From contig NZ_CAMLFY010000003.1 in the NCBI RefSeq assembly GCF_946479415.1, forward strand, positions 1 to 64,000: a stretch of 64,000 nt of DNA. Direction: 5' to 3'. Numbering within the stretch: position 1 is the stretch's first letter; each line of letters begins with the position of its first letter. The stretch is from an uncultured Shinella sp. Lineage in GTDB: Bacteria; Pseudomonadota; Alphaproteobacteria; Rhizobiales; Rhizobiaceae. Under the pieces are notes generated by a model, which worked only from the letters and a program-made list of their open reading frames with translations, had not been told where the DNA came from and made no database searches. The translations under genes were made by a program, and so were the position numbers. This document shows positions 8,524 to 17,370 of the stretch, in pieces.

Positions 8524-8611
8524 GGGTCAATGCGCATCCTGCCACAACCCTGTTGGATGCTTTCGAAGGCAGAACAGCTGCCAATCCACAACCTCGCTAC
8601 GGGAGTGAAAC

Positions 8612-9061
8612 ATGACCGCTACGACTTGGATTCTCGCCGCCGACGGCAACCAGGCCCGCCTGCTCAAGGGGGTGAACCTGCTGAAGGATGGCCAACAGAG
8701 CCCGGAGCAGGAGGTCTTTCGCTGGGAACCGAAGAAGGCGCAGGACATCATGGCCGACAAGCCCGGCCGCAGCCATTCCTCCGTCGGCCACGGTCGTTCC
8801 GCCATGGAATATTCAAGTGATCCGGTTCGGGAAGAGCAGCAGAAGTTTACCGCCGAAGTCGCCGGCCTGATCGATGGCTATGCCGCCGAGGGCGCTTTCG
8901 ATCGGCTCGTGGTCTGCGCCGCGCCCCAGACGCTCGGGGATCTGCGCAGCAAGCTCTCAGACAAATCCCGCACGCTCACCATGGCGGAGATCGACAAGAA
9001 CTTCTCGAACCTTCCGACGGACAAACTGATTTCCTCAGTGCAGGCGGCTATCGAGCGCTGA
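8612..9061 (+). CDS. Host attachment family protein (baeRF-like)
   Basis: The 149-residue protein opens MTATTWILAADGNQARLLKG and ends with SNLPTDKLISSVQAAIER, with LVVCAAPQTLGDLRSKLSD in the middle. These are hallmarks of the host-attachment family (Pfam Host_attach), relatives of the archaeal/eukaryotic release-factor eRF1 middle domain. The name comes from an Agrobacterium attachment locus; a biochemical role is not established, and a ribosome- or RNA-related role is suggested by the fold. A likely EcfG promoter upstream points to general stress control. A clear terminator follows. Confidence 0.85.
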   Translation: MTATTWILAADGNQARLLKGVNLLKDGQQSPEQEVFRWEPKKAQDIMADKPGRSHSSVGHGRSAMEYSSDPVREEQQKFTAEVAGLIDGYAAEGAFDRLVVCAAPQTLGDLRSKLSDKSRTLTMAEIDKNFSNLPTDKLISSVQAAIER

Positions 9062-9085
9062 TAATGAAAGTGGTGTGAAACGGCG

Positions 9086-9112
9086 CGGGCAGGCAAAAGC
9101 CTGCCCGTTTGA
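9086..9112 (+). terminator. Rho-independent terminator after host-attachment gene
   Basis: A perfect 9-bp stem CGGGCAGGC / GCCTGCCCG with an AAAA loop is followed by TTTGA, 25 bases after the stop codon. Confidence 0.8.
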
Positions 9113-9127
9113 CATCAGCGCAAGGCG

Positions 9128-9421
9128 TCAATGGCAGACGCGTGCCCTGTATTGGTCACCCCAGGCGTTTTGACGCCAGACGACATGGCAGACGGGATAG
9201 TTGTTGACGACGACATAGGGTCGGTAAACCGGGCGATAGACTGGCGGCGCATAGTAGTGCGGCTGCAAAGCATCCGCCACGAGGGCTCCCCCGATGAAGC
9301 CGGCGGCGAGGCCGGGCAGGAAGCGGTTGCGGGCCTCGGCCTGCGATGTGGTTGCAAGCGTGGTGCCTGCCACGGTCAGCGCGATGAGGCTGGTGGTGAT
9401 TGCTGTCTTCAACGAAAACAT
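9128..9421 (-). CDS. Small secreted protein of unknown function
   Basis: The 97-residue product has a signal peptide (MFSLKTAITTSLIALTVAGTTLATTSQAEA, cleavage near residue 30). A glycine/alanine-rich hydrophobic stretch (GLAAGFIGGALVADAL) is followed by a tyrosine/proline/arginine-rich region (PPVYRPVYRPYVVVNNY). It ends with a short motif containing two cysteines (CHVVWRQNAWGDQYRARVCH) that could form a disulfide in the periplasm. Proteins with this build are common in rhizobia as short envelope proteins; no function is known to me. Confidence 0.75.
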   Translation of the reverse strand: MFSLKTAITTSLIALTVAGTTLATTSQAEARNRFLPGLAAGFIGGALVADALQPHYYAPPVYRPVYRPYVVVNNYPVCHVVWRQNAWGDQYRARVCH

Positions 9422-9529
9422 GGTCTTTGTCCTGATCCGGGGATGACCGCCTATCGGTCATGAATGCTCGGACACCCTATAAATTCACCGCGAAGATGGT
9501 TGTTTCCGGGCGATTTCATTAAATTCCTG

Positions 9530-11125
9530 TTAGAAATCGGTGGGCACACCCCCCTCTGCTTTCCGGCGCGCAACGAAGGCATCAAGCTCCTCCTCGATCG
9601 CAGGGTCGAGCGGCGGCTTCTCGTAGGTGTTGAGCTTTTCCTTGAAGACCCGGTTGGCATGGTCGTAGGTCGTCGGCCGGCCGGCTTCCGTCCAGGTCTC
9701 GAAATTGCGCCAGTCCGAGAGGATCGGCGAATAGAAGGCCGTCTCGTAACGCGCCAGCGTGTGCGGCGTGCCGAAGAAGTGCCCGCCGGGGCCGACGTCA
9801 CGCACGGCGTCGAGGCCGAGCGCGTCGGGGCTGACATCGAGCGGCGTCAGATATTCCGCCACCATCTGCAGCATGTCGACGTCGAGAATGAATTTTTCGA
9901 AGGACGCCGTCAGGCCGCCCTCGCTCCAGCCCGCCGAATGCATGATGAAATTGCCGCCGCCCTGCGTCAGCGCCCAGAGCGAGAAGGCCGATTCATAGGC
10001 GGCCTGCGCATCCAGCGTGTTGGAGGCATTGGTGTTGGAGGTGCGGTAGGGGATGTTGTACTTGCGGGCGAGCTGGCCGCCGGCAATGACCGCCTTCATA
10101 TATTCCGGCGTACCGAAGGCCGGCGCCCCCGTCTTCATGTCGACATTCGAGGTGAAGCCGCCATACATGACCGGCGCGCCACGGCGCACCATCTGCGTGA
10201 AGGCGATGCCGGCGAGCGCTTCCGCGTTCTGCTGCACGATGGCACCGGCGATCGTCACCGGCGCCATGGCGCCCGCCAGCGTGAAGGGGGTCACGACCAC
10301 GACCTGGTTGCGCGAAGACATCTCGATGATGCCCTGCAGCATCGGTCCGTCGAGACGCAGTGGCGAGGAGGTGTTGATGATGGTGAAGAGCGAGGGTTCA
10401 CGCTCCATCTGCTCCATGGAAATGCCGCGGCCGATGCGGGCGATCTCGATCCCGTCGAGATTGCGCTGCTTGCCCAGCGAATAGACGTGGAACGCCTTGT
10501 CCGTCAGCTTCACCATATCCGACAGGCAATCGAGATGGCGGATCGAGGCGTGGATGTCGATCGGTTCGACCGGATAGCCGCCCGTCGTGTGGATGACGTC
10601 ATAGCACTGCGCGAGCTTCACCAGCTTGCGGAAGTCGTCCTGGTTGCCGGCGCGCCGGCCGCCGTCGCGATCTGCCACGAAGGGAGCGGAGGCAATCTGC
10701 GCGAAGACGAGGTTGTTGCCGCCGATCTCCACGTTGCGCATCGGGTTGCGGGCATGCAGCGTGAAGCCCGAGGGGACGGAGGCCATCATGTCCATGATGA
10801 GGCCGCGGTCGAAGCGCACGCGGTCCGTGCCCGGCGTCACGTCGGCGCCGGCGGCCTTCATGCGGTCGCGCGCTTCCGGCAGGATGACATCCATGCCGAT
10901 CTCTTCGAGGATGGTCAGCGAGGCCTGGTGGACGGCCTCCAGCGCATCGTCCGACAGCACCGTGGATTTGGCCGTCGTGTTGACGAGATTGAGATATTTC
11001 GAGGTGGCCGGTGTGCGCCGCGTGCGTTCTGCACCGCGCCCGCCGCCGCGTCGCCGGCGCTCGACGGGGGCGTCGTCGGCCTCCGGTTGTTCGAGGTGAT
11101 TTTCGAGTTTGATCACGTCACCCAT
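9530..11125 (-). CDS. MttB-family (trimethylamine/betaine) methyltransferase
   Basis: The 531-residue product is a full-length member of the MttB superfamily, with a basic arginine-rich N-terminal segment (about residues 20-40) before a TIM-barrel methyltransferase. Recognisable stretches include IHTTGGYPVEP, PLRLDGPMLQGIIEMS and FMYGG-like PVMYGGFTSNVDMKTGAP. There is no in-frame amber codon, so it is a non-pyrrolysine member. Such members demethylate quaternary amines such as glycine betaine, proline betaine or carnitine and pass the methyl group to a corrinoid protein. No corrinoid protein or RamA-like activator is encoded in the window, so the substrate and partner are unknown. A regulatory palindrome lies just upstream. 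Confidence 0.85.
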   Translation of the reverse strand: MGDVIKLENHLEQPEADDAPVERRRRGGGRGAERTRRTPATSKYLNLVNTTAKSTVLSDDALEAVHQASLTILEEIGMDVILPEARDRMKAAGADVTPGTDRVRFDRGLIMDMMASVPSGFTLHARNPMRNVEIGGNNLVFAQIASAPFVADRDGGRRAGNQDDFRKLVKLAQCYDVIHTTGGYPVEPIDIHASIRHLDCLSDMVKLTDKAFHVYSLGKQRNLDGIEIARIGRGISMEQMEREPSLFTIINTSSPLRLDGPMLQGIIEMSSRNQVVVVTPFTLAGAMAPVTIAGAIVQQNAEALAGIAFTQMVRRGAPVMYGGFTSNVDMKTGAPAFGTPEYMKAVIAGGQLARKYNIPYRTSNTNASNTLDAQAAYESAFSLWALTQGGGNFIMHSAGWSEGGLTASFEKFILDVDMLQMVAEYLTPLDVSPDALGLDAVRDVGPGGHFFGTPHTLARYETAFYSPILSDWRNFETWTEAGRPTTYDHANRVFKEKLNTYEKPPLDPAIEEELDAFVARRKAEGGVPTDF

Positions 11126-11160
11126 GCAGCGCAGCCCCGGTCTGGTTTGCCTCCTTTTGT

Positions 11161-11201
11161 TGTCGCATATCGTGCGACGCGATGGCCCGTCATTTGCGAC
11201 A
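11161..11201. promoter_or_regulatory. Operator-like palindrome upstream of the MttB-family gene
   Basis: GTCGCA-TATCG-TGCGAC is a perfect interrupted palindrome at 11162-11178, and a third half-site TTGCGACA follows at 11194-11201. It sits 37 bases upstream of the methyltransferase start in the gap shared with the divergent histidine kinase, so either gene could be the target. Confidence 0.45.
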
Positions 11202-11325
11202 GGGAAATGCCGTCATGGAGAAGCGGCGCCTCCGGCAAGGATCGGTTAACCATCCGTTCAAGGATTGATGATACTCCCCGAGGGGTACAAATCTCTCTTC
11301 CGTCCCGCTTCGGGGAGCGCATGGC

Positions 11326-14300
11326 GTGACTGAATCTCATGACGAATTGCTGGTAGCGGCCATGGCGCGCGTTCGCGCGCATCCGCATCCGGCCTACGTC
11401 AAGAGCAGCGAACTGCGCTATCTCGCGGTCAATGATGCCTATGCGCGCCTCTTCGATCATCGCGCGGCGGACATGATCGGCCTGCGCAGTGACGAGATCG
11501 GCGAACTGCCCGGCCATGGCGAGCGTGACGACCCGGAACGCCGCTGCCTGATTTTCGGCAATCCCGAGCGCGCCCGCTTCGCGCATCCTTTCGGTGGCGG
11601 CAGTTTCGATATCGCGCTGAAGCGCGAGCGGGTGTCTGCGACGCTCTCCATTCTCGTCGGTCTCTTCACACCCTCCGCCGACGGTCTGGCCTCGGCAGTC
11701 CGCGCGGTCGCCAATACGGATATGAGGCCAGCCGGAACATCTTCGACGGTTAGCCCGGCAGGGGAGGCCGATCCGGTCGAAAGCGCGCTGGACGCCTTCG
11801 GCGCCGGCATTGCGATCTTCGGGGCCGACAATCGGCTGAGCTACGCCAATCGCTGCATGCGCGAGTTTTATCGCACGCTCGTCGGTGATCTCGCAGAAGG
11901 CCCGGTCAGCCTTGCATCTCTCACCGAGGCTCTGCACGACGTCGAAATCGGGCGCACGAGCCCGGCCGAGCGCGAAAGCTGGGTTGCCGCACGCCTCGCA
12001 AGCTATGACCTGCCGCTTTACGAGACGGTCGCGCGGCTGGCCGGTGGCTGGATACGCGTGGTCACCCAGCGTCGGCCGGATGGACGCCTCGTCGCCTTCC
12101 GGCTGGATGTGACGGCCTTGAAGGACAGCGAGGCGCGGATCAGCCAGCATTCGCAGGAAATCAGCCTCTACCGCGCGCTGCTCGACGAGTTGCCCGTGGC
12201 GAGCTTCATGCGCGACGAAAACCAGCGCATGATCTTCGCCAACCGGGCTTATGTGGAGTTGACGGGCCGCCCGCCGGAGGAACTGCTCGGCCTCACCACG
12301 CTTGAGATGTATCCCGAGCAGGGCATAGAATTCCACGCGCAGAACCAGCAGGTGCTCGACACCGGCAAATTGCTCGAGACCGAGATCGACTATCTTCGCG
12401 CTGATGGTTTCGTCCTGCCGACGATCACCCGGCTCTACCGGGTCACGACGCTCGACGAGAAGAGTTATCTGATCGGCTCCATCACCGACACGACGGTGCT
12501 GAAGAAGCGCGAGGCCCAGCTGATCGAGGCCCAGCGCGAGGCCGAGGCGGCCCGTTCCGATCTTGCCAGCGTGGTGGAATCGCTGCCCGTCGGCATCGTG
12601 GTCGTCGACGAGACGGGCACGATCGAGCTGATCAACGGCGCTTTCGAAGGTTTGTGGAACGGCGCTTTGCCGCCGATGAAGGAGCGTTCGCTTGGCGAAC
12701 TCCTGCACTTCCAGCATGCGCAGGGTGCAACCTGCGAGGACGGGATCTCTTTTGCCGAGGGTTACGAACACCGCCTCTACGGCATCCGTGCCGGTGAAAT
12801 GCCGGTGCGCGAAGTCGCTTATGCGAATGGCCGAACGCTGATCGAGGCGGGCTGCGCCATTTCGGGTGGCCGCTGCCTGCTCACCTATATCGATATCACC
12901 GAGCGGCGCGAGCGTGAACGCGAGGTGCTGGAGACACGCAGCGCCCTCGAAGAGGTCGGCACCCTCATGAAGGATGCCGTCTCCTCGATGAGCCAGGGTC
13001 TGCTGATCATCGAGGACGGGAAGGTGGTTCTGTCCAACGAGGCGCTCTCCACTATGATCGCCATGCCGGCGCACCTGTTGCAGCCCGGCGCGCAGATCAA
13101 GGACGTGCTGCAAAGCTGCATCGACCGTAACATTCCCGGCTTTGTCGGTGAGGAGCCGGTGGATGCCAGCGACTTCGGAACGATCCTCTTTACCGGCAAG
13201 CCGGCCTCGCTCACGGTGATCAGCGGCTATCAGCGCTGGCTGCGTCTGGATGTGACGCCGACGAGCCGCGGCCGTTCTGTCATGGTCTTTTCCGATATCA
13301 CCGATCTCAAGAACCGCGAGGATGAATTGCGCCAGCTCGTGCTGCGCGCCGAAACGGCCGACAAGGCGAAGTCGGAATTCCTCGCCAATATGAGCCATGA
13401 AATCCGCACGCCGATGAACGGTGTGCTCGGCATGGCGGAACTGCTTGCTAAATCGCATCTCGATACGCGCCAGAAAACCTTCATCGACATCATGGTGAAG
13501 TCGGGTAACGCGCTCTTGACGATCATCAACGACATCCTCGATTTCTCGAAGATCGATGCCGGCCAGATGACGCTGCGCGACGTCGCGTTCAATCCGGTCG
13601 AAGCGATCGAGGATGTCGCGACGCTGCTGTCTGCCAAGGCGGCGGAAAAGGATATCGAGCTTGTCGTGCGCGGTGCCGCGCAGATGCCGGCGGCGGTGAT
13701 GGGCGATGCCGGGCGCTTCCGGCAGATCGTCACCAACCTCGTTGGCAATGCGGTGAAATTCACCGATCGCGGCCACGTGCTGATCGACCTTGCCTCCAGC
13801 CTGCGGTCTGACGGCACGGTGGACATCGAGATCCGCGTCGAGGATACGGGTGCCGGCATTCCGACCGAGAAGATGGCGTCGATCTTCGAAAAATTCTCGC
13901 AGGTCGATGCGTCCTCGACGCGCCGCCATGAGGGCACCGGCCTCGGTCTTGCCATCACCGACGGGCTGACGCGGCTTTTCGGCGGAACGCTGGTGGCCGA
14001 TAGCGCGGTGGGTGCCGGCTCCGTCTTCACCGTACGCCTGCCGATGACGCTTGCCGTCGCGGCGCTGCCCGCCCGCATCTTGCCGGCCAAGGCGTCGAAT
14101 GCCCGTATCCTCGTCATCGATGCGCATGATCTGTCGCGCAAAGCCTCACATGACCTGTTGCTCGGCTGGGGGTTCGACGCCACGGCTGTCCGGTCGGAGG
14201 CCGAAGCGCTTGCGGTGCTTATGGCGGCGGCCGATATGGGCGTGCATGTCGACGCGATCCTGCTCGACTACCAGCCGGATCATTCGCCCGCCTTCGTGCA

Positions 14301-14973
14301 AACGTTGCGGGACAGTGCGGAGACGGCCGCAAGCGCCATCGTCGTGCTCACCTCGATGAACCTTCCGGCAGACGACGAGCTTCTGTCCTCGCAGCATATC
14401 CAGGCGCATCTGATGAAGCCCGTGCGGGCCGATCTCCTGCGCGAAACGGTGGGCGAAGTTCTGCGCGCGCGGCGTGGCGGCAAGCCGCAGCCGGCCGCTG
14501 CCCCCGCGACAGAAGGCAAGGTCCTGTCTCTTCGTCCGCATGCCGCGGGTGTCCCCGCGGTGGAAGGCGAGGGTCTGGACGTGCTGGTGGCCGAGGACAA
14601 CGAGGTCAACCAGATCCTCTTCACCCAGATGCTGCTGGCGGCTGGCCTGCGCTTCCGCATCGTCGGCAATGGCGAGGAAGCGGTGGAGCTTTTCCGCGCC
14701 AGCCGGCCGGGCATGATCCTGATGGATATTTCCATGCCTGTCATGAACGGCCTGCAGGCGAGCCGGGCGATCCGCGAACTCGAAAGCGGAACCGGCCATC
14801 GCGTGCCGATCGTCGCCGTCACCGCCCATGTGCTGGATGGCGACCGTGAGGAATGTTTCGCTGCGGGAATGGACGATTATCTGGCCAAGCCGATCAGCAT
14901 CGAGAAGCTCGAAGAACAACTCGACCGCTGGCTGAAACGCGGCAAGATGCAGGCGGTCAACGGCTTGCACTGA
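11326..14973 (+). CDS. Hybrid sensor histidine kinase with multiple PAS and two receiver domains
   Basis: The 1215-residue protein starts at GTG with GGGGAG upstream. A series of PAS-like domains fills residues 10-660: at least four, with cores around 150-265, 280-390, 415-520 and 545-655. A HisKA domain follows with the phosphorylated His691 in NMSHEIRTPMNG. The ATP-binding domain shows NLVGNAVKFTD, EDTGAGIP and GTGLGLAIT. Receiver 1 (about 925-1045) keeps LLDYQPD and a lysine, but reads IDAHD where an acidic pair is expected. Receiver 2 (about 1085-1205) is canonical, with VAEDNEVN, Asp1134 in LMDISMPVMNG, and the lysine in AKPIS. No membrane segment is apparent, so it is probably a cytoplasmic sensor. 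The downstream output partner is not in the window. Confidence 0.92.
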   Translation: MTESHDELLVAAMARVRAHPHPAYVKSSELRYLAVNDAYARLFDHRAADMIGLRSDEIGELPGHGERDDPERRCLIFGNPERARFAHPFGGGSFDIALKRERVSATLSILVGLFTPSADGLASAVRAVANTDMRPAGTSSTVSPAGEADPVESALDAFGAGIAIFGADNRLSYANRCMREFYRTLVGDLAEGPVSLASLTEALHDVEIGRTSPAERESWVAARLASYDLPLYETVARLAGGWIRVVTQRRPDGRLVAFRLDVTALKDSEARISQHSQEISLYRALLDELPVASFMRDENQRMIFANRAYVELTGRPPEELLGLTTLEMYPEQGIEFHAQNQQVLDTGKLLETEIDYLRADGFVLPTITRLYRVTTLDEKSYLIGSITDTTVLKKREAQLIEAQREAEAARSDLASVVESLPVGIVVVDETGTIELINGAFEGLWNGALPPMKERSLGELLHFQHAQGATCEDGISFAEGYEHRLYGIRAGEMPVREVAYANGRTLIEAGCAISGGRCLLTYIDITERREREREVLETRSALEEVGTLMKDAVSSMSQGLLIIEDGKVVLSNEALSTMIAMPAHLLQPGAQIKDVLQSCIDRNIPGFVGEEPVDASDFGTILFTGKPASLTVISGYQRWLRLDVTPTSRGRSVMVFSDITDLKNREDELRQLVLRAETADKAKSEFLANMSHEIRTPMNGVLGMAELLAKSHLDTRQKTFIDIMVKSGNALLTIINDILDFSKIDAGQMTLRDVAFNPVEAIEDVATLLSAKAAEKDIELVVRGAAQMPAAVMGDAGRFRQIVTNLVGNAVKFTDRGHVLIDLASSLRSDGTVDIEIRVEDTGAGIPTEKMASIFEKFSQVDASSTRRHEGTGLGLAITDGLTRLFGGTLVADSAVGAGSVFTVRLPMTLAVAALPARILPAKASNARILVIDAHDLSRKASHDLLLGWGFDATAVRSEAEALAVLMAAADMGVHVDAILLDYQPDHSPAFVQTLRDSAETAASAIVVLTSMNLPADDELLSSQHIQAHLMKPVRADLLRETVGEVLRARRGGKPQPAAAPATEGKVLSLRPHAAGVPAVEGEGLDVLVAEDNEVNQILFTQMLLAAGLRFRIVGNGEEAVELFRASRPGMILMDISMPVMNGLQASRAIRELESGTGHRVPIVAVTAHVLDGDREECFAAGMDDYLAKPISIEKLEEQLDRWLKRGKMQAVNGLH

Positions 14974-14976
14974 CGG

Positions 14977-15699
14977 TCAGGTCGCGGGCTTTTCCCCGCA
15001 GAGCATTTCACGCTTGCCCGCAAAGCCTGGCCGCCGTTCCACCACGAAGCCCGCCGCGGCAAGATTGCGCCGCACGAAGCCGGCCGCCGCATAGGTGCCG
15101 AACCGGCCGCCGGGAACCGTCAGCCGGAAAACCTCGCCCATCAGCTCCGCCGACCACATGTCGGGATTGCGCGAGGGCGCGAAGCCATCGAGAAACCAGG
15201 CGTCGAAGGGTGTCTGTTCCTGGCGGAGATTTTCCAGTGCCGCACCGCAGACGACGGTGAGCCGAACGCGAGGCTCCAGTTCGATCTCGACGCGTCCCGC
15301 CGGTTCATCCGGCCATATCTCGGTGAGGCGCGCGCGCTGCGCATCGAGTTCCGGCCAATGGGTGAGCGCCCTGTCGATATCGGCGCGCGCCATCGGGAAT
15401 CGCTCGAAGGAGGTGAAGTGCAGGCTTGCGCCTTCCGGTGCCGTCTCCCGCCACTGCCGCCAGGTTTCCGTGAGATTGAGGCCGGTGCCGAAGCCGAGTT
15501 CGGCGATGCGGAACGGCGCCTGCCGCTGCCAGCGGACGGGCAGGCCGTTGCCGGACAGGAAGACGTGGCCGCATTCCAGCCGACCGTCGTTGCGGCAATA
15601 AAAGTGATCGTCAAAGGCACTGGAATAGGGCATATCGCCCTCGTGCCAGTCGAGAACACCGAGGGTTTCGGGCGCGTTGTAAGGATCGTTGTCAGCCAT
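14977..15699 (-). CDS. mnmD: tRNA mnm5s2U34 methyltransferase domain protein (MnmD)
   Basis: The 240-residue product matches the methyltransferase half of MnmC. It has the SAM-binding signature IAELGFGTGLN (residues 65-75), WLDG-like FDAWFLDGFAPSRNPDMWS, and GGRFGTYAAAGFVRRNLAAAGF near the end. Stand-alone versions are called MnmD and methylate nm5(s2)U34 in tRNA anticodons to mnm5(s2)U34. It is divergent from an FAD oxidoreductase gene whose ATG overlaps this gene's ATG in one CATG. This suggests a split MnmC system in which the neighbour could supply the demodifying oxidase activity. Confidence 0.88.
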   Translation of the reverse strand: MADNDPYNAPETLGVLDWHEGDMPYSSAFDDHFYCRNDGRLECGHVFLSGNGLPVRWQRQAPFRIAELGFGTGLNLTETWRQWRETAPEGASLHFTSFERFPMARADIDRALTHWPELDAQRARLTEIWPDEPAGRVEIELEPRVRLTVVCGAALENLRQEQTPFDAWFLDGFAPSRNPDMWSAELMGEVFRLTVPGGRFGTYAAAGFVRRNLAAAGFVVERRPGFAGKREMLCGEKPAT

Positions 15700-16873
15700 G
15701 CCGAATGCCGATAGTCGCGTGAAGCCCGCCGGTCAACCGGCCGTGGACCTGCTCGTGGCCGGCGGCGGGGTGATGGGCCTCTGGACCGCGCTTTTTGCCG
15801 CCCGAAACGGCCTCTCCGTTCATCTCGTCGATCGCCGGCATATCGGCGCCGGCGCCAGCGGCGGCGTGCTCGGCGCGCTGATGCCGCACCTGCCGGATCG
15901 CTGGAACGCCAAGAAGGCGTTTCAATTTGCGGCCCTAGTGTCGATTGAAGCGGAGATTGCCGCGCTGGAGGCCGAGACCGGTCTTTCCGCCGGCTACCGC
16001 CGGTCCGGCCGCCTCATTCCGGTGACGAAGCCGCAGAACCGCGATACGGCGATGGGCCATGCACGGGATGCGCAATCCGTCTGGTCGACGCCGGATCGCA
16101 GGTTTTCTTTCGATCTGCTGGACGTCGCGCCGATTGCAGGGTGGCCGGTGGCCGAGGCCATGCCGTATGGATTGGTTCACGACCATCTCGCCGCCCGTCT
16201 TGCCCCGCGCGGCTTGCTTGCCGCCTTGAAGGCGGCGCTTGAACGGCAGGCGACGGTGACGATCACGCAAGGCGTCGGCCTCGCGGCACTCGACCCCGCC
16301 GCCGGCCTTGCCCGTCTCGATAACGGCACGCTTCTGCCCTTCGGCCATTGTGTGCTCGCCGCGGGCGTCGAAACCTTCCCGTTCCTGCAATCCCTGACCC
16401 CGCTCGCCAAGCCGGTCGGCACGGGCGTCAAGGGTCAGGCGGCACTTCTTCGGGCATCGGTCGATCCGGGCCTGCCGGTGGTCTTTGCCGATGGCCTCTA
16501 TATCGTGCCGCATGAAAACGGTGTCGTCGCCATCGGCAGCACGAGCGAAAACAGTTTCGCGGATGCTCAGAATACGGATGGTCTGCTCGATGCGCTGATC
16601 GAAAAGGCGCGGCTGATGGCGCCCATCCTGGCTGACGCCCCTGTCATCGAGCGCTGGGCAGGCGTGCGCCCCAAAGCGATCGGCCGCGAACCGATGGTCG
16701 GGAAACATCCGGATCACAGCAATCTCAGCCTGATGACGGGCGGCTTCAAGGTCAGTTTCGGCCTGGCGCATGCGCTCGCCCGCGCGGTGCTGAACGAAAT
16801 CGAGGGCGGCACGCTTGACGTACCGCCCTCATTCACCGTCCCGGCACACTTCGAGGAAGCCGGTCGGATCTGA
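15698..16873 (+). CDS. FAD-dependent oxidoreductase (DAO family), possible MnmC oxidase half
   Basis: The 391-residue product (ATG with AAGGA 12 bases upstream; a TTG three codons earlier is less well placed) opens with a Rossmann FAD site, DLLVAGGGVMGLWTALFAARNG, and the DRRHIGAGASGGVLGALMP stretch that contacts flavin. The C-terminal part has LMTGGFKVSFGLAHALARAVL, typical of D-amino-acid/glycine/sarcosine oxidase relatives. The GASG..GAL..HLPDRWN pattern and the head-to-head pairing with mnmD suggest it may oxidise cmnm5(s2)U34 in tRNA, as the FAD domain of bifunctional MnmC does. An ordinary amino-acid oxidase role remains possible. Confidence 0.82.
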   Translation: MPNADSRVKPAGQPAVDLLVAGGGVMGLWTALFAARNGLSVHLVDRRHIGAGASGGVLGALMPHLPDRWNAKKAFQFAALVSIEAEIAALEAETGLSAGYRRSGRLIPVTKPQNRDTAMGHARDAQSVWSTPDRRFSFDLLDVAPIAGWPVAEAMPYGLVHDHLAARLAPRGLLAALKAALERQATVTITQGVGLAALDPAAGLARLDNGTLLPFGHCVLAAGVETFPFLQSLTPLAKPVGTGVKGQAALLRASVDPGLPVVFADGLYIVPHENGVVAIGSTSENSFADAQNTDGLLDALIEKARLMAPILADAPVIERWAGVRPKAIGREPMVGKHPDHSNLSLMTGGFKVSFGLAHALARAVLNEIEGGTLDVPPSFTVPAHFEEAGRI

Positions 16874-16880
16874 CGCCGCC

Positions 16881-17255
16881 TTACATCCAGTAGGGCGGAA
16901 CACCGTAGTAATCGTGGATCACCTTGCCGTTGCGGCGGTTCCAGTCGTATTCCGCGTCGCTTTCATAGTGCGGTGCGGCTTCGACCTGCTCCTTCGTCAG
17001 ATCGACACGATAGCCGCCGAGGCCTTCGTCATAGGCAAGCTTGCCCCATGGCAGCGGGTAGTGATCGTGGCCGATCCCGAGGAAACCGCCGAAGCTGAGC
17101 ACGGCATAGGAGACGTGGCCGCTGCGCTTGTCGAGGATCAGGCGTTCCACCGAGCCGATATGCTTGCCATCGGCGCCATAAACGCTCGTCCCCTCGACCT
17201 TGTCGCTGGCGATGAGATCCTGGGTTTCACGAATGTTTGCATCCTGCATGACCAT
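16881..17255 (-). CDS. PRC-barrel domain protein
   Basis: The 124-residue protein has AAGGAG eight bases before its ATG. A single PRC-barrel fold occupies about residues 12-90, with EGTSVYGADGKHIGSVERLILDKRSGHVSYAVLSFGGFLGIG, the common rhizobial form (written here as family recognition over residues 21-63), followed by HDHYPLPW. The C-terminus is tyrosine- and tryptophan-rich (VIHDYYGVPPYWM). The biochemical role is unknown; relatives are often stress-induced. A near-perfect EcfG promoter lies upstream, which supports general stress control here too. Confidence 0.85.
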   Translation of the reverse strand: MVMQDANIRETQDLIASDKVEGTSVYGADGKHIGSVERLILDKRSGHVSYAVLSFGGFLGIGHDHYPLPWGKLAYDEGLGGYRVDLTKEQVEAAPHYESDAEYDWNRRNGKVIHDYYGVPPYWM

Positions 17256-17286
17256 AAGTGTTTCTCCTTGCGTGTGATGGACAGAA

Positions 17287-17311
17287 AACGGCGCAAGGCG
17301 ATAATGGTTCC
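17287..17311 (-). promoter_or_regulatory. EcfG-type promoter for the PRC-barrel gene
   Basis: Read on the minus strand: GGAAC, 16 bases, CGTT, the Rhizobiales EcfG consensus. It ends 31 bases before the ATG of the PRC-barrel gene. Confidence 0.7.
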
Positions 17312-17370
17312 TCTTTGAGGGTTAATCATCCCGATTCAAATCCGATCGTCCTCCTTCCGAAGGTGACCGA

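Noticed and set aside
9530..11125. Pyrrolysine-containing trimethylamine methyltransferase
   Set aside because: The frame has no in-frame amber codon and no pyl genes are nearby, so it belongs to the non-pyrrolysine MttB group.
9464..11329. A long plus-strand open frame opposite the MttB-family gene
   Set aside because: No recognisable domains, composition of a GC-rich shadow, and the opposite strand has a full-length known family.
11113..14127. A very long open frame (about 1000 codons) on the minus strand opposite the histidine kinase
   Set aside because: The plus strand encodes a clear hybrid kinase with all motifs. The antisense frame is rich in Arg/His/Asp and shows no domain, as expected for the shadow of a GC-rich gene.
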